A stretch of 64,000 bases of DNA from Devosia subaequoris (GTDB taxonomy: Bacteria; Pseudomonadota; Alphaproteobacteria; Rhizobiales; Devosiaceae): NCBI RefSeq assembly GCF_014197055.1, contig NZ_JACIEW010000005.1:62001-126000 (forward strand), written 5' to 3'. Of this stretch, positions 43,390-56,888 are shown piece after piece. The notes beneath the pieces were generated by a model, which worked only from the letters and a program-made list of their open reading frames with translations, had not been told where the DNA came from and made no database searches. The first letter of the stretch is position 1; each line of letters starts with the position of its first letter. The position numbers and the translations under genes were made by a program.

Positions 43390-43824
43390 TCAGGATTCGG
43401 GGCGGATCACACCCTTCTTGAGTATGATGTTGCCATAGAGACGCGCTTCTCCAGTCTGCACGAGAGCGGCGGCCTTGCTGGCGCGATCGTAAAAGGCAAA
43501 GCGCTCAATGGTGGAGAAGCGCCGGGTTGGCTCGTGGCGGGCAATGAGCGCCTCGAACTCCCCAAAGATCGCCGGGACGGCGGACGCATCGCCGACAACG
43601 GCCATGCCGATGGCGGCATCGTCGACAAAATCATCAAGCGGCATCACCGTCAGCACCGCATCCAAAATGTCAGTGGCGGCAATGCCGTCGGCCCGGATCA
43701 CGGATGGACCGAGGAACTCGGCAGGGAAGTTGGCATCGACGATGGCAATCTCGTCGCCGTGGCCCATTGCACGCAGGGTGGAGAGCAATTCGGGACCAAG
43801 CAGGGGCGGGATATTCTTGAGCAT
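43390..43824 (-). CDS. fucU: L-fucose mutarotase (FucU/RbsD family)
   Basis: Small protein of 144 aa that interconverts alpha and beta anomers of a sugar. It begins MLKNIPPLLGPELLSTLRAMGHGDEIAIVDANFPA, where the His in MGHGDE and Asp in DANFP are the catalytic pair of FucU/RbsD; the C-terminal YGNIILKKGV stretch also fits. The length (about 140) and absence of a ribose operon favour FucU over RbsD. It is encoded 20 bp after the GntR gene on the same strand, so they are probably cotranscribed. Confidence 0.85.
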   Translation of the reverse strand: MLKNIPPLLGPELLSTLRAMGHGDEIAIVDANFPAEFLGPSVIRADGIAATDILDAVLTVMPLDDFVDDAAIGMAVVGDASAVPAIFGEFEALIARHEPTRRFSTIERFAFYDRASKAAALVQTGEARLYGNIILKKGVIRPES

Positions 43825-43844
43825 TGGTGAAAGAGGTCTCGCGG

Positions 43845-44594
43845 TTAGCCAAAGGGGAAGTCGTTGTCTTCGGTGGTGAATTCGGCGCCGTCGGCAAACA
43901 GCGCGGGTTGTTCCTGGGCGAAGGCGAACAGTTCCACCATGACCGCGTCGATATGGGCGCGAATGGCGGCAATGGCCTGGGGCGCGTCAGCAGCCAGAAT
44001 GCCGTCGAAGATCGCCTGATGTTCGGCAATGGTGAGGTTGAGCCGGCGCGGCGTGATGATGAGACGGCGGGCGCGATCAAGGTTGGCGCGGGCCTTGTCG
44101 ATGATCGATTTGACCTTGGTCAGCCGCATGGAGCGGAAGATGATGTCGTGAAAGTCCACATCGATCTGGTGGAAGGTCTCGGCATCGTCGCGCGAGGCGG
44201 CATCGCGCTGGGATGCCATATTGGCGTGCAGCGCCGCGATGACCTCCGTGTCGTGCTTGCCGATGAGAACGCGCAAAGCCTCGCTCTCGAGCCCCTTCCG
44301 GATGAGCATATACTCGCGGACATCAGCAATTTTGACCAGAGAGACGGTGGAGCCGCGCTGCGGTGCAATGTCGACCAGACCCTCGTCGGCCAGCCTGGCC
44401 AGCGCTTCACTGACGGGGAAGCGCGACACGCCCAGCTGGGTGCAGATGGCGGTTTTGTCCAGCATGGTGCCCGGTGGCAGGGCCAGGGAGACTATGGCCT
44501 GGCGCAGGGCGTTGGTGACCTCCACCGTGACCGTGCCGCGCGAGAAATCGCCTGCTGAACCGAGAAATTGGTAAGGACTGGCTTCCGTTTTCAT
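43845..44594 (-). CDS. GntR-family (FCD) regulator of the fucose-type locus
   Basis: Regulator of 249 aa. The winged HTH spans about 20-85 (VTNALRQAIVSLALPPGTML, CTQLGVSRFPVSEALARLADEGLVDIAPQRGSTV). The FCD domain follows, with IRKGLESEALRVLIGKHDTE, DAETFHQIDVDFHDIIFRSM and RAHIDAVMVELFAFAQEQP, which contain the metal-binding Asp/His pattern. It is divergent from the UxaA-like gene. The palindrome CTAACATGTTAG begins two bases before its ATG, implying autoregulation, and the same site precedes the FAH gene and lldD. Confidence 0.87.
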   Translation of the reverse strand: MKTEASPYQFLGSAGDFSRGTVTVEVTNALRQAIVSLALPPGTMLDKTAICTQLGVSRFPVSEALARLADEGLVDIAPQRGSTVSLVKIADVREYMLIRKGLESEALRVLIGKHDTEVIAALHANMASQRDAASRDDAETFHQIDVDFHDIIFRSMRLTKVKSIIDKARANLDRARRLIITPRRLNLTIAEHQAIFDGILAADAPQAIAAIRAHIDAVMVELFAFAQEQPALFADGAEFTTEDNDFPFG

Positions 44595-44595
44595 G

Positions 44596-44607
44596 CTAAC
44601 ATGTTAG
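44596..44607. promoter_or_regulatory. GntR-type operator CTAACATGTTAG between gntR and uxaA-like genes
   Basis: A perfect 12-bp palindrome lies two bases upstream of the gntR ATG (44594) and 110 bp before the UxaA-like ATG (44718). Binding here could block both divergent transcripts. Confidence 0.75.
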
Positions 44608-44717
44608 TTAGTGACGTCTTGAATGACAATGCCGGACCTCTCGAAGCGCGTGCGCAATCTGACGAGAATATCTTCTGGCGTAAAGCGTTGAGAACCGACT
44701 GCCAAAGGCCCCTGTTG

Positions 44718-46268
44718 ATGAATGAGCAAGTGACGCAGCCGCAAGGCAAGACCCTGGTGCTGAATGCCGCCGACAATATTGCGGTGGCGCTGGCCAATCT
44801 CGAGGTGGGCACCGGCACGCCCGAGGGTGTTGCCATCATCCGGCGGGTGCCGCGCGGGCACAAGTTCGCCACACGCCCGATTGCGGCAGGCGAGGCTGTG
44901 GTAAAATTCGGTCAGATCATCGGCTTTGCCAAGGAAGGGATTGCGCCGGGCGATTGGGTGCATGAGCACAATTGCGGCATGGGCGGTCCCGATGGGTCGC
45001 TGGCACACGACTATGCCTTTGCCGAAGGCGCGGTGCCGGTCGAGATGCTGGAAGCCAGCCAGCGGGCGACCTTTCAAGGCTTCAAGCGCGCCAATGGCTC
45101 GGTGGGGACGCGCAATTATGTTGGTATCCTGACCTCGGTGAACTGCTCGGCAACTGTCGCCAAATTCATGGCCGAAGCAATCAACCGCTCGGGCGTTTTG
45201 GACGACTACCCGGAGATCGATGGGGTTATCCCGTTCGTGCATGGCACGGGCTGTGCCATGGATCTGAGCGGCGAGGGCTATCAGATTTTCCGGCGCACGC
45301 AGTGGGGCTATACCTCCAACCCCAATCTGGGCGCAGCATTGCTGGTGGGCCTAGGGTGTGAAGCGTTCCAGATCGACCGGATGAAGGAAGCCTATAACCT
45401 ATCTGAAACCGACACTTTCCAGACCATGACGATCCAGGAGATCGGCGGCACGCGCAAGATGATTGACTGGGGGGTCGAGCGCATCAAGGAGATGCTGCCG
45501 GTGGCGGCCAAGGCGCGGCGCGAAACGGTGGATGCCAGTCATCTCTCCCTGGCGCTGCAATGCGGCGGCTCGGACGGCTATTCCGGCATTACCGCCAATC
45601 CGGCGCTGGGCGTTGCGGTCGATACGCTGGTCAAGCATGGTGGCACGGCGATCCTTTCGGAGACGCCTGAAGTCTATGGCGCCGAACATATGCTGACCCG
45701 CCGCGCGGTGACGCGCGAAGTGGGCGAAAAGCTGATCGAGCGCATCAAATGGTGGGAGGATTACACGCGTCGCAATGGCGGGGAAATGAACAACAATCCG
45801 TCGCCCGGCAACAAGCTGGGCGGGCTGACCACGATTCTGGAAAAGTCCCTCGGCGCGACGGCAAAGGGCGGTTCGACGCCGCTGACGGCGGTTTATGAAT
45901 ATGCCGAGAAGGTCACCGAGAAGGGTTTTGTGTTCATGGACACGCCGGGCTTTGACCCGGTTTCGGCCACCGGCCAAGTGGCAGGCGGCGCCAATGTGCT
46001 GACTTTCACCACCGGGCGTGGCTCGGCCTATGGCTGCAAGCCGGTGCCGTCGATAAAGCTGGCGACCAATTCGGACATGTATGCCCGCATGAGCGAAGAT
46101 ATGGACATCAATTGCGGCGACATCGTCGAGGGTGTTTCCATCGAGGCCAAGGGTCAGCAAATCTTTGAGCACATCCTCAAGGTCGCCTCGGGCGAGCGGA
46201 CCAAGTCCGAGACGCTGGGCTATGGCGACAATGAGTTCGTGCCCTGGCAGGTCGGGGCGGTGATGTGA
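44718..46268 (+). CDS. UxaA-family (altronate/galactarate dehydratase-like) sugar-acid dehydratase
   Basis: Enzyme of 516 aa with the fused architecture of altronate dehydratase: an N-terminal SAF-like domain (about 10-95, containing NAADNIAVALANLEVGTGTP and PAGEAVVKFGQ-like stretches) and a large catalytic domain with FKRANGSVGTRNYVGILTSVNCSATV, HGTGCAMDLSGEGYQIF, VGLGCEAFQID, LQCGGSDGYSGITANPALG and the Cys/His residues for Fe(II). Within this fucose-type locus it is the candidate L-fuconate dehydratase; a split UxaA homologue (Cj0482/Cj0483) occurs in the Campylobacter jejuni fucose island. ATG 44718 has AAAGG upstream. Confidence 0.82.
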   Translation: MNEQVTQPQGKTLVLNAADNIAVALANLEVGTGTPEGVAIIRRVPRGHKFATRPIAAGEAVVKFGQIIGFAKEGIAPGDWVHEHNCGMGGPDGSLAHDYAFAEGAVPVEMLEASQRATFQGFKRANGSVGTRNYVGILTSVNCSATVAKFMAEAINRSGVLDDYPEIDGVIPFVHGTGCAMDLSGEGYQIFRRTQWGYTSNPNLGAALLVGLGCEAFQIDRMKEAYNLSETDTFQTMTIQEIGGTRKMIDWGVERIKEMLPVAAKARRETVDASHLSLALQCGGSDGYSGITANPALGVAVDTLVKHGGTAILSETPEVYGAEHMLTRRAVTREVGEKLIERIKWWEDYTRRNGGEMNNNPSPGNKLGGLTTILEKSLGATAKGGSTPLTAVYEYAEKVTEKGFVFMDTPGFDPVSATGQVAGGANVLTFTTGRGSAYGCKPVPSIKLATNSDMYARMSEDMDINCGDIVEGVSIEAKGQQIFEHILKVASGERTKSETLGYGDNEFVPWQVGAVM

Positions 46269-46888
46269 GCGAACGAGAAGACCACTGGCAGGGCGTTTAT
46301 TCCACCAAGGGCGAGGACGAGGTGTCCTGGTTCGAGGAGAGCCCGGCCTTTTCGCTTGGGCTTCTCGATGCCGCCGGCCTTCGTCAGGAGCACGCCCTTG
46401 TCGATATCGGGGGTGGTGCCTCGCGGCTGGTCGATGCGCTGATTGCCCGTGGCCAGGCCTGGGTAAGCGTGCTGGACCTGTCACAGGCTGCACTCGATAT
46501 CGCGCGGGCCCGCCTGCCGGAGGTCAGCAATGTCGGCTGGATCGCCGGCGACGTCACCCAATGGGAGCCTGATCGCGGCTATGATTTCTGGCATGACCGG
46601 GCGGCGCTGCATTTCCTTGCGACAGCGGATGACCAGGCGCGCTATGCCGAGGCCATCGACCGGGCGCTGGTCGCCGGGGGCGTTGCCGTCATCGGCACGT
46701 TCGCGCCAGACGGCCCGGAAAAATGCAGCGGCTTGCCGGTGGTGCGGCATGACGGGGAAAGCCTATCGGCACTGCTCGGCGACCGGTTCGTGCTTGTCGG
46801 CCAAGTCCGACACGAGCATGTCACGCCATGGGGAAGCGTGCAGAAATTCCAGTTCAGCACCTTCCGCAAGCGACAGAGCGAAGCGTAG
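46265..46888 (+). CDS. SAM-dependent methyltransferase, class I
   Basis: Protein of 207 aa from GTG 46265, overlapping the dehydratase stop by 4 bp and so translationally coupled. The SAM-binding motif I is HALVDIGGGASRLVDALIARG, motif II contains VSVLDLSQAALDIARARL and motif III lies in DFWHDRAALHFLA. The start HWQGVYSTKGEDEVSWFEESPAFSL is typical of the class I group often labelled SAM-dependent methyltransferase near TPMT. Its place in a sugar-acid operon is not explained by any known chemistry. Confidence 0.82.
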   Translation: MSEREDHWQGVYSTKGEDEVSWFEESPAFSLGLLDAAGLRQEHALVDIGGGASRLVDALIARGQAWVSVLDLSQAALDIARARLPEVSNVGWIAGDVTQWEPDRGYDFWHDRAALHFLATADDQARYAEAIDRALVAGGVAVIGTFAPDGPEKCSGLPVVRHDGESLSALLGDRFVLVGQVRHEHVTPWGSVQKFQFSTFRKRQSEA

Positions 46889-46900
46889 CAGCGCTGTCCG

Positions 46901-47443
46901 TCATTCCTCGAGGAAACGTACCTTGCCGATATGGGGCAGGTTCCGGTTGCGCTGGGCGTAGTCGATGCCATAGCCGACGACGAATTCATCGGGGATGTCG
47001 AAGCCGATCCAGCGGGCCGGGACGTCGGTTTCGCGGCGCGATGGCTTGTTGAGCAGGGCGCACACTTCCATGCGACGCGGGTGGCGGGTCTCGAGGATTT
47101 CCAGGACGTGCTTGAGCGTGTGGCCGGTGTCGATGATGTCTTCCACCACCAGCACGTCGCGATCGTGAATTTCGCCCCGCAGATCCTTGAGGATGCGCAC
47201 CTCGCGGCTCGATTCCATGGCGTCGCCATAGGAGGACGCTTCGAGGAAGTCGACCTCGACCGGCAGATCAATCTCGCGCACCAGATCGGCGATGAAGATG
47301 AAGGAGCCGCGCAAGAGGCCCACGACGACGAGCTTGTCGGTGTCGCGGAAATTCTCGGTGATTTCGGCAGCCAGTGCTTCAACGCGGGCAGCAATGGCCT
47401 TGGCGGAGATGAGCTGGTCGACGGTGTAGGGGGCTTGGGGCAT
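46901..47443 (-). CDS. hpt: Hypoxanthine phosphoribosyltransferase
   Basis: Purine salvage enzyme of 180 aa that makes IMP from hypoxanthine and PRPP. It has [21 protein letters not shown], the flexible loop [21 protein letters not shown] and the PRPP-binding signature [21 protein letters not shown], then [34 protein letters not shown] 47443 gives the usual length (about 180). It is convergent with the methyltransferase gene. Confidence 0.93.
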   Translation of the reverse strand: MPQAPYTVDQLISAKAIAARVEALAAEITENFRDTDKLVVVGLLRGSFIFIADLVREIDLPVEVDFLEASSYGDAMESSREVRILKDLRGEIHDRDVLVVEDIIDTGHTLKHVLEILETRHPRRMEVCALLNKPSRRETDVPARWIGFDIPDEFVVGYGIDYAQRNRNLPHIGKVRFLEE

Positions 47444-47521
47444 GGGGCGTCCGTGGAATCGCGTTTGCGGGACCATACTCTGACCTGCCGTGCGGGCGTA
47501 GCCCTTCCGGCCTTCGAATCT

Positions 47522-47546
47522 AAAATCACGTCACTGGCGTGATTTT
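47522..47546. repeat. Palindromic repeat AAATCACG-N7-CGTGATTT
   Basis: An 8-9 bp perfect inverted repeat with spacer TCACTGG. A related copy, AAATCGCG-N7-CGCGATTT, lies at 47666-47688. It may also terminate transcription in either direction. Confidence 0.65.
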
Positions 47547-47565
47547 GCCTTCGGCCGTTCCGAAG

Positions 47566-47588
47566 TCCCCCTGATAGGGGGAGGGACC
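47566..47588. repeat. REP-like hairpin CCCCC-TGATA-GGGGG
   Basis: TCCCCCTGATAGGGGGAGGG forms a tight hairpin. It is close to CCTCCCCCTTATCGGGGGAGG at 49214-49234 and related to the 35-bp repeats at 26372 and 26768. Confidence 0.6.
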
Positions 47589-47665
47589 GGCCGGTGTGGG
47601 GCTAAATCCGTTCGGGCTGCCCATACACGGCCATTCGAGCACAGTGCTCGTGGTCTGCTCGCCTG

Positions 47666-47688
47666 AAATCGCGCCAGTGGCGCGATTT
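47666..47688. repeat. Palindromic repeat AAATCGCG-N7-CGCGATTT
   Basis: An 8-bp perfect inverted repeat with spacer CCAGTGG, a second copy of the palindrome family seen at 47522-47546. It ends 19 bp beyond the gltD stop. Confidence 0.65.
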
Positions 47689-47706
47689 ACCCGTTGGTGC
47701 GGCTGT

Positions 47707-49134
47707 TTAGCGAGGCAGGTCCGTCTTGCCCATCAGGTCGAAGTCGATGGAGCGGGCGGCCTGGCGGCCTTCGCGGATGGCCCAGACGACAAGCGACTGG
47801 CCGCGGCGCATGTCGCCGGCGGCATAGACGCCGGGCACCGAGGTCTTGTAGCTCATGGTGTCGGCAAACAGGTTGCCGCGCTTGTCGAGGTCGGCGCCCA
47901 GTTCGGTCAGCATGCCTTCGGCAACCGGACCGGCAAAGCCGATGGCGAGAAGGACCAGATCGGCCTTGATGACGAACTCGGTGCCTGGAATGGGCTGGCG
48001 CTTGCGGTCAACGCGGGCGCACTCGACGCCGGTGACGTGACCATTGGCGTCGGCAATGATCTTCATGGTGCCGGCGGAGAATTCGCGGATCGCGCCTTCG
48101 GCCTGGGAGGACGAGGTGCGCATCTTGACCGCCCAATTGGGCCAGTTGGTCAACTTGTTCTCCAGCTCGGGCGGCATCGGGCGGACGTCGAGCTGGGTGA
48201 CGGCAATAGCGCCCTGGCGGAAGCTGGTGCCAACGCAGTCCGACGCGGTATCGCCACCGCCCACTACCACGACATGCTTGCCGGCAGCGGTAAGCTGGAA
48301 TTCATTGCTGACATCTTCCCCACCCACGCGGCGGTTCTGCTGCACCAGGAACGGCATGGCGAAATGCACGCCGGCGAACTGGTTGCCTTCGACATCGACC
48401 GGGCGCGGGCGCTCGGCGCCGCCAGAGAGCAGCACTGCGTCGTGGTCGCGCTGCAGATCCGAGAGCGGGGTGGTGACACCGACATTGACGCCATAGTGGA
48501 AGGTGACGCCTTCGGCTTCCATCTGGCTTACGCGGAAGTCGATATGGCCCTTCTCCATCTTGAAGTCGGGAATGCCATATCGCATCAGGCCGCCGGCCTT
48601 GGGTTCGCGCTCATAGACATGCACATCGTGCCCGGCACGAGCGAGCTGCTGGGCGGCGGCCATACCGGCCGGGCCCGAACCAACGACGGCGACCTTTTTG
48701 CCGGTCTTGGTCTTGGGTGGGCGCGGCTTGACCCAACCGGCCTTGATCGCCTTGTCGGCAATGGCCTGTTCCACCGTCTTGATGGCGACGGGCACGTCCT
48801 CAAGGTTGAGGGTGCAGGCTTCCTCGCAGGGGGCGGGGCAGATGCGACCGGTGAATTCGGGGAAATTATTGGTCGAGTGGAGATTGCGCGAAGCCTCTTC
48901 CCAATCACCATTATAGATCAGGTCATTCCAGTCCGGGATCTGGTTGTGCACCGGGCAGCCGGTATCGCCATGACAGAAGGGAATGCCGCAATCCATGCAG
49001 CGGGCAGCCTGATCGACCACCCGGCCTTCGGTGAGCGGAATGGTGAACTCACCAAAATGGCGAATGCGGTCGGAGGCCGGCTCGTAGCGCGGCTCTTCAC
49101 GTTCGATTTCGAGAAAGCCGGTAACCTTGCCCAT
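47707..49134 (-). CDS. gltD: Glutamate synthase [NADPH] small subunit
   Basis: Iron-sulfur flavoprotein of 475 aa that supplies electrons from NADPH to the large subunit. N-terminal Cys clusters are [24 protein letters not shown] and [15 protein letters not shown], for two [4Fe-4S] centres. The FAD site is [22 protein letters not shown] and the NADPH site [14 protein letters not shown]. The segment [31 protein letters not shown] is typical of bacterial GltD. It lies 114 bp downstream of gltB with a REP-like hairpin between them. Confidence 0.95.
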   Translation of the reverse strand: MGKVTGFLEIEREEPRYEPASDRIRHFGEFTIPLTEGRVVDQAARCMDCGIPFCHGDTGCPVHNQIPDWNDLIYNGDWEEASRNLHSTNNFPEFTGRICPAPCEEACTLNLEDVPVAIKTVEQAIADKAIKAGWVKPRPPKTKTGKKVAVVGSGPAGMAAAQQLARAGHDVHVYEREPKAGGLMRYGIPDFKMEKGHIDFRVSQMEAEGVTFHYGVNVGVTTPLSDLQRDHDAVLLSGGAERPRPVDVEGNQFAGVHFAMPFLVQQNRRVGGEDVSNEFQLTAAGKHVVVVGGGDTASDCVGTSFRQGAIAVTQLDVRPMPPELENKLTNWPNWAVKMRTSSSQAEGAIREFSAGTMKIIADANGHVTGVECARVDRKRQPIPGTEFVIKADLVLLAIGFAGPVAEGMLTELGADLDKRGNLFADTMSYKTSVPGVYAAGDMRRGQSLVVWAIREGRQAARSIDFDLMGKTDLPR

Positions 49135-49213
49135 GCTTGTCTCCCCTTAGGTCGCGCTGTGCGCGGAATTGAACTCAACTGAAAGAGCGGAGCCCGGCTC
49201 CACTCCCTCTCGG

Positions 49214-49234
49214 CCTCCCCCTTATCGGGGGAGG
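49214..49234. repeat. REP-like hairpin CCTCCCCCTTATCGGGGGAGG
   Basis: An 8-bp stem with a 5-nt loop in the 114-bp gap between gltB and gltD. It may modulate the ratio of the two subunits by protecting upstream mRNA or by attenuation. Confidence 0.65.
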
Positions 49235-49248
49235 TGAAGAAAGGGCCG

Positions 49249-53979
<4,731 letters not shown>

Positions 53980-54440
53980 GGCTCAACCTCGTTCTGTTCG
54001 GGCCCTGAACTGGGGCCAATGTTTCGTCTTGCGCATCCTGCTATTGCCGACAAGGCCGGCCGGGCGGATGCATGGTTTCCTCTGGGGCGCAGTGTTCAGC
54101 CGGGTCGTACTACACGAGTACGGCTCGAATGAGCAAATTGCGTTCCTGTATGGGGAGCGGCACTGCATCCAAATGGCCGCTCATATTCGGGCTCTATCTT
54201 AGCCCCGCCTGTCCGTTTCCGCTATCGACTAGCGGTCCAGCCGGACCAGCGTGCGCGCTGGCCGCGGAGAGCGGGGCGACGCGTGAGATAGGACAGAGGT
54301 GCTGCCCTAACGCCGGCACATTTGCATAATTCCAAACTAGGAGCAAGCTATTTTGCCGCCAAGTCGACACAAAAAATAGGACTTGGTCGGAAAAGTTGTA
54401 GGAAACTGTAGGAGATTTTGCCTGATCTGGCGCCAACACA
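53980..54440. other. Non-coding region upstream of gltB
   Basis: About 460 bp between the gltB start and the dps terminator. I see no plausible gene on either strand; open frames here are short and unlike known proteins. It is expected to contain the gltBD promoter and leader, but I could not identify convincing -35/-10 elements or a known binding site. Confidence 0.5.
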
Positions 54441-54466
54441 GAAAGGGCGCCCCCGAGGGAGCGCCC
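54441..54466 (-). terminator. Intrinsic terminator after dps
   Basis: On the minus strand GGGCGCTCCC, a 2-nt centre and GGGGGCGCCC form a 10-bp stem with one mismatch, followed by TTTC. Confidence 0.75.
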
Positions 54467-54493
54467 GACAAGCTGAAAAGGGGGGTGAAAGTC

Positions 54494-54967
54494 CTATTCG
54501 AGATGCGATTTGATGAACCACAAATTCTTGTCGAGATCGCGAGAATAGGCGGTCAGAATGTCGGCGGTATCGGCATCGCCGGCCTCGTCGGTCGCGTCGA
54601 TATCCTTGCGGACCTGGTTGGCCAGCTTGCCATAACGATCAGCCAGGGCAGCGAGATGATCAGGCACCTTCTTGATGTCGGTGGGGTAGGCGTCAAGGCT
54701 GGTGGTCTTGGCGACCGTCTGGCTGGTGCCGTCCGGCGTGCCGTCGAGCTGAGCTATGCGTTCGGCCATGACATCGATGTGACCATCAATGGCCGCGCGC
54801 ATGGGGTCGAGCATTTCATGGACGGCGATGAAATTGGGACCCTTCAAATTCCAATGGGCCTGCTTGGTGGCCAGGGCCAGATCGATGCTGTCAGCAAGGC
54901 GGGCATTGAGCACGTCAATCACCGCAGACTTGGCGTTGGCCTTGAGGTCGATGGATGGGGTTTTCAT
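54494..54967 (-). CDS. dps: Dps-family DNA-protection / mini-ferritin protein
   Basis: Protein of 157 aa that forms a dodecamer, oxidises Fe(II) with hydrogen peroxide and stores the iron. The inter-subunit ferroxidase residues are in ALATKQAHWNLKGPNF (His) and MRAAIDGHIDVMAERIAQLDGTPDG (His, Asp, Glu). The N-terminus MKTPSIDLKANAKSAVID has Lys residues that may contact DNA. ATG 54967 was preferred because similarity starts there. It is monocistronic with its own terminator. Confidence 0.92.
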   Translation of the reverse strand: MKTPSIDLKANAKSAVIDVLNARLADSIDLALATKQAHWNLKGPNFIAVHEMLDPMRAAIDGHIDVMAERIAQLDGTPDGTSQTVAKTTSLDAYPTDIKKVPDHLAALADRYGKLANQVRKDIDATDEAGDADTADILTAYSRDLDKNLWFIKSHLE

Positions 54968-55066
54968 TGAGTTTTTATCCTGACGCTGGAGTTCATTGAG
55001 GCGGCACGGAGCCTTGTTCAATCAACTGCGCAACATGCGGAGTCGTTCCCATGTCGATGGAGCCGG

Positions 55067-56299
55067 CTATTCGGCCGGTGCCGGCCCTGTCTCCGGGGCG
55101 GCGGGCGCGGCGCGGTGCATCAGCGGTAGGATCAGGATGAAGCAGGCCAGCGGCAGAAGCGCCATGGCCGTCCATAACCAGAGCGTTGCGGAAGCGCCGG
55201 CCTGACCGATAGCCAGGGCCATGGCAAAGGGGGCCATAGCCGCCGCCATCTGGCGGGCAGCTGAGATCAGCCCCTGCCGGGCCCCGTAATTGCACTGGCC
55301 GAACAACAGCAGTGGCAGGGATCCGGAGACAATACTGGTGAGCCCCGATCCCAGGCCGAAGATCAGGGCAAAGGCCATGGCGCCAGCCAGAATGGGTGCC
55401 GAAGCGGTAAGCAGCAGCAGGGCGAGCGGCAGGGTGGCAGCGGCGATGATGGCCAGGGCCGTGGGGCGCAGACGGCCGCCGAACACCATATTGACCAGCC
55501 GTGCCAGCACCTGCGCCGGTCCAAAAATACTCGAGATCAACAGGGCATGGCTGCCCAGATCGAGCGCCTGGAGCAGCGGTAGCATTTGCAGGGTGATTGC
55601 AGCCAATACCAGGCCTTGCAACGCGAAGCCCATCAGCACCAGTGGAAAGAGCAGCTTGGTTTGGGGGCCATGGGCCGAAACCCTTACCGGCTGCTGGAAT
55701 GTGGCCAAGTTCGCTGGAGCGGGCATCGCCCGGCGCGACAATCGGCTCAGCCAGAGATGCAGCGGCAGGCAAACCACCATGTTCATGCCGGCGAAGACCA
55801 GATAGCTCCCGCGCCATCCGATCTGGTCTTCAAGCAAGGCTGTTAAGGGCCAGAACAGGGTGGAGGCAAAGCCGGCGATCAGCGTCAGATGGGTGATGTT
55901 GGACTGTGCCTGCCGGCCGCCCATTTGCACCAGCACGGCGAAGGCGGCGGGGTAGAGCACCAGGGTGGAGGCGACTTGCATGCCGGCCAAGGCAAATGCA
56001 AAGAACATCCCGTTCGGTGCCATGGCGATCAGGAGCAGGAAGATACTGACCAGGATCGAGCCCATGCTCATGCTGCGCGCGGCGCCAAACCGGTCCAGCA
56101 TGCGTCCGGTCCAGGGTGCCGTCAGTCCGCCGATCAGCAGCGCGATGGTCAAGGCGCCGAATATCCATTCGATCGGCAGGCCAAAACTGTTCCCGACGGC
56201 CGGGGCCAGCACGCTGAAGGAATAATAGAGTGAGCCATAGCCCACGATCTGTGTGATGCCCAGAGCCCATATGGCGGACGCGGGAACGGAACTGGACAT
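55067..56299 (-). CDS. MFS transporter in an ArsR-linked cluster
   Basis: Membrane protein of 410 aa with 12 predicted helices. The MFS loop between helices 2 and 3 is APWTGRMLDRFGAARSMSMGS, a variant of GxLaDrxGrr. It contains no obvious heavy-metal motif. The neighbours (DUF6428 protein 27 bp upstream on the same strand and a divergent ArsR) suggest efflux of an arsenical or antimonial, as described for the MFS protein ArsK of Agrobacterium. Sequence alone does not prove this; a generic MFS role remains possible. Confidence 0.8.
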   Translation of the reverse strand: MSSSVPASAIWALGITQIVGYGSLYYSFSVLAPAVGNSFGLPIEWIFGALTIALLIGGLTAPWTGRMLDRFGAARSMSMGSILVSIFLLLIAMAPNGMFFAFALAGMQVASTLVLYPAAFAVLVQMGGRQAQSNITHLTLIAGFASTLFWPLTALLEDQIGWRGSYLVFAGMNMVVCLPLHLWLSRLSRRAMPAPANLATFQQPVRVSAHGPQTKLLFPLVLMGFALQGLVLAAITLQMLPLLQALDLGSHALLISSIFGPAQVLARLVNMVFGGRLRPTALAIIAAATLPLALLLLTASAPILAGAMAFALIFGLGSGLTSIVSGSLPLLLFGQCNYGARQGLISAARQMAAAMAPFAMALAIGQAGASATLWLWTAMALLPLACFILILPLMHRAAPAAPETGPAPAE

Positions 56300-56326
56300 G
56301 TTTGATGGGCTCGCCTGGCGTGTTGG

Positions 56327-56851
56327 TCAGGCGCAGCAGGCTGATGATTGGGCCTGTGGCCCGCAACAGGCTGTTTCCGGCTGGCCGCCGCGATGGCGCG
56401 GCTTGCAGATGGCCGGGCGCATCGCCAGCGTAAGCGTCACGCGATCCGGTGCTGATTCAACGCGAGCGATGTCGAAGATTTGCATGGCCTCGCCAGGACG
56501 GCTGATCTCGATGGTGACCCGGGAGGAGGGGGGCATAGTCAGCGCTTTGTCGACGCGGCTGAGAATGGCAAGGAACTTGCCCACGCTCATATAATTGTTG
56601 CTTTCCAGGGCCGGCAGGTCCTCCACCTGCAGGATCGTTTCGCTCCACTGGTCCGGGTTGCCGCCGCAGTCGAGAGCGGCGAAGTGCGCTGCCTTGATTT
56701 CGGTCACATGGTAGCCGGGCTGAATGGTTCGTCCAGCATAATCGAGGACCAGGGACAGGGCGGCGTGCGGTTCCAGGCGGGCGCGCAGCTGATTCAGTGT
56801 GCAATCGGGCTGCATCATGGTGGTGACAGGCGCGTTCATTGGCTTTACCAT
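56327..56851 (-). CDS. DUF6428-like protein with Cys-rich C-terminus
   Basis: Protein of 174 aa (ATG 56851; ATG 56839 is an alternative). The middle, with PGYHVTEIKAAHFAALDCGGNPDQWSETILQV and YMSVGKFLAILSRV, resembles DUF6428, a family repeatedly found in arsenic-resistance operons. The C-terminus ends ETACCGPQAQSSACCA with two vicinal Cys pairs that could bind a thiophilic metalloid. It is divergent from the ArsR gene across a 27-bp gap filled by an inverted repeat. Function is not established. Confidence 0.72.
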   Translation of the reverse strand: MVKPMNAPVTTMMQPDCTLNQLRARLEPHAALSLVLDYAGRTIQPGYHVTEIKAAHFAALDCGGNPDQWSETILQVEDLPALESNNYMSVGKFLAILSRVDKALTMPPSSRVTIEISRPGEAMQIFDIARVESAPDRVTLTLAMRPAICKPRHRGGQPETACCGPQAQSSACCA

Positions 56852-56888
56852 TATCTCAATGTTTCAAGAGATATTGAAATGAGAATGA
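56850..56888. promoter_or_regulatory. ArsR operator spanning divergent starts
   Basis: TTTCAA (56862-56867), 6 bp, TTGAAA (56874-56879) form a perfect inverted repeat, with weaker outer arms CATTATCTCA and TGAGAATG. It covers the start codons of both divergent genes, the layout of an autoregulating ArsR repressor. Confidence 0.65.

Noticed and set aside
47596..49182. Long plus-strand open frame of 528 aa
   Set aside because: It is antisense to gltD, is low-complexity and rich in Gly/Ala/His/Asp, and matches no family; gltD shows all the expected motifs.
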